Below are positions 62,401-64,000 of a stretch of DNA of 64,000 nt, piece after piece. Within the stretch, counting starts at the first letter, position 1, and the number at the start of each line of letters is the position of its first letter. The stretch covers positions 7,254,001 to 7,318,000 of the forward strand of contig NC_083511.1 of the NCBI RefSeq assembly GCF_032362555.1, in the 5' to 3' direction. A model generated the notes under the pieces. It saw only the letters and a list, made by a program, of their open reading frames with translations. It did no database searches and was not told the origin of the DNA. This stretch comes from Amyelois transitella. Lineage: Eukaryota; Arthropoda; Insecta; Lepidoptera; Pyralidae. The position numbers were made by a program, and so were the translations under genes.

Positions 62401-63131
62401 TAACACTATAAAGATAACATTACGATCGGATTACCCAACCGAATTCAATCCAAAGATTTTTTTATTTTTATTACTCCTTATGATTCTTAGATACATTAGA
62501 TGTATGTAGGAAACTTACTTGAGTTTTATAAAATGGTCCGTTGGTATGTCGAATAATCTTTCAACATTTATAAAAAGTATTGGTAAGTCATCTTGAGCAG
62601 GTAAGTTGAAACTGCTGATGAGGGTCACTATTTCACCTAGTTCGGGCGGACGATCACCGACCGTGTCAAATTTTATTATTCTTCCAATACCTGAGAACAT
62701 TCAATTTATGCCTGTTCCAATTCTATTTCAAACCAACAAACTCATACAATAAAACGATCTGACGTTAAACTTAAAAAATGTTTACAAAACTAACCGGACA
62801 AAATGTTATCTCCACTGAGTTTTATTTCAAATTTTACTTTAGAAACCTCCACTTTTTTCTTTTCCTTATCTTGTTTCATCATCTTTGACTCTCTTCTTAA
62901 CTTAATGTCAGGCTCCGGTTCTTCATTTATTTCTTTGGGAATTGGTGCATTCAAAATAATATCCTGTACAGTTTCTATTATTGCATCTTGATGTCTTATA
63001 TCTAAAATAAGCACAGCATGGACAGTCGTAATTATGGAGTTTAAAGAAAATTCGAATCAGTGCCATGAGTCATATTGTGTGTTGTGTAGAACAACACACA
63101 ATAAGACACACACACCGAAATACTTACACAT
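59475..63131 (-). CDS. unrecognised seven-exon protein, about 500 aa; 5' end uncertain
   Basis: Exons 62795-63001, 62519-62690, 62060-62234, 61309-61975, 60897-61012 and 59475-59636 splice in frame on minus with GT..AG borders (phases 1,2,0,1,0 between them). A tiny start exon (63128-63131, ATGT then GTAAGT) supplies the missing phase and makes 1,503 nt. Residues about 25-60 are Lys/Glu-rich. The rest looks globular: GIGRIIKFDTVGDRPPELGE, LRGIRPIIFNFNDKPTFFGY, LEVSLGLVGCRLHKLTTSYA and VLFFIEGPKDGAILKVWEY are strand/helix-like and hydrophobic. I see no signal peptide and no sure membrane span. A CFAP92/KIAA1257-like ciliary identity is a weak guess only. The true N terminus may instead lie upstream, outside the exons found. 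A small exon could hide in the 1,260-bp last intron. Confidence 0.75.
60546..60612 (+). repeat. R1 5' fragment in the last intron of the seven-exon gene
   Basis: AGTTCCCGGCACCAATGATG joined to TCGTAAACGGCGACTAAGGG; about 30 bp of the usual sequence between is missing. Confidence 0.65.
63073..63103. repeat. perfect 13-bp inverted repeat, 5-nt loop, in the proposed first intron of the seven-exon gene
   Basis: TATTGTGTGTTGT, gtaga, ACAACACACAATA. Confidence 0.95.
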
Positions 63132-63214
63132 AATTATTAATTCCTAACACCTAAGAATAGGACCATTATTTTTTCCGCTCAATAGTGAGTTGTTGGAAAA
63201 ATTTGTCATCTATG

Positions 63215-63372
63215 TTATCCATATGATTTTCATGGATGCCGTAAAAGGCGACTAAAGGAAAGGCTAACTTGTTAACGATGGGCTAGCAAGCTGACACTGG
63301 CTGAATGTGGTTTTGTAGATTTTTGTCTGTCTACTTCGCGGGATATAGGTGTGGTTATATGTACCACTGTAT
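63215..63372 (+). repeat. R1 repeat, degenerate, upstream of the seven-exon gene
   Basis: CATGGATGCCGTAAAAGGCG to GATATAGGTGTGGTTATATG. Confidence 0.75.
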
Positions 63373-64000
63373 ATTATATGGTGCCGTGTTGCTGTTTGAT
63401 TGATAGGTTTACTTTTAATGGAACCCGTAATAAATAGGTACATTTAAGTTCCAAACGTAATTCCAACGTTCAAGCGTGTTAATTACTTAGATTTAATTAT
63501 CATCAGTTTTGCAAATCTATCTATCCTGGTTTGGTGAGGTGCACGAAAACATTAAAAAAAATTTAAGCAAAAGATTTTAGATCATATCGTACCAGATCAG
63601 ATCTCTTCTCTCTATCTACTATCCTTAGCGATTAAAAAAAATATTTTTATAAAGTTATCGGAATGTAATGCGGTCATAAAAAAACATTATAAATGAATTG
63701 AATCGCCATTAAATAAGGTAATTGAGGTAGCACTTGTGAAGGTTTGAAATTGGATTGGAATCGAGTGCCAGCAAACCTCCCGGACACTTGACCAAACCGG
63801 CTAGGTCAACCTCAGCTTTTTTGTGAAACGAATAAGATTTGCAGTAAAACTAACTATGAAGGTATGCATTAATAAGAAATATTAAATTTTTCGCATAAAA
63901 TTTTGATTGTCCTATTACCTACAAATCGCTACAATAGTATTTTAATAAAGTACAAACTTGACCATAAAGCAAATATGCTTAAGTTAAGAAAACAAATATT
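63373..64000. other. upstream flank of the seven-exon gene, nothing definite
   Basis: AT-rich with a GC-richer patch around 63755-63820. It could hold the promoter or a further 5' exon, but no donor/frame combination is decisive. Confidence 0.4.

Overview
This window looks like nuclear DNA from a moth or butterfly (Lepidoptera). The evidence is an AT-rich composition, short phase-conserved introns with GT..AG borders, and three dispersed-repeat types that I associate with lepidopteran genomes: a hairpin-ended ~250 bp repeat (here R1), a tRNA-derived composite SINE (R2) and a third short repeat (R3). It also holds a miniature Helitron with 5' TC and 3' CTAG ends and, most tellingly, a cluster of juvenile-hormone-binding-protein (JHBP)-like genes. 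I cannot fix the species; the repeat set would suit a noctuid-like moth.

Layout. About 1-46,150 is gene-poor. I found no multi-exon gene there, only repeats, several striking inverted repeats, and a few short GC-rich reading frames that could be isolated exons. A perfect CGCGCATGCGCG palindrome near 12,422 with a minus-strand GTAAGT donor downstream may mark a 5' exon.

46,161-56,528 holds three JHBP-like genes that I could splice completely: one on plus (241 aa), then two on minus (234 and 231 aa). Gene 1 and gene 2 converge; genes 2 and 3 are in tandem. All have five coding exons, a 55-bp first coding exon that encodes the signal peptide, intron phases 1-2-1-1, four candidate disulfide cysteines, and a TATA box 55-59 bp before the ATG. 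They look like duplicates from one ancestor and should encode secreted carriers of a small hydrophobic ligand. The ligand is not visible from sequence.

59,475-63,131 on minus is a seven-exon gene of about 500 codons whose exon phases all agree but whose family I do not firmly recognise (a weak resemblance to CFAP92/KIAA1257-like proteins is only a guess). Its 5' end is uncertain.

The most unusual non-genic signal is a set of perfect or near-perfect inverted repeats with very short loops (8,264; 14,042; 14,660; 30,173; 39,550; 46,822; 48,266; 63,073). One lies inside an R1 copy, where the other copies show the ancestral state, so it records a local inverted duplication. I saw no rRNA gene, intact tRNA gene, CRISPR array or prokaryotic operon.
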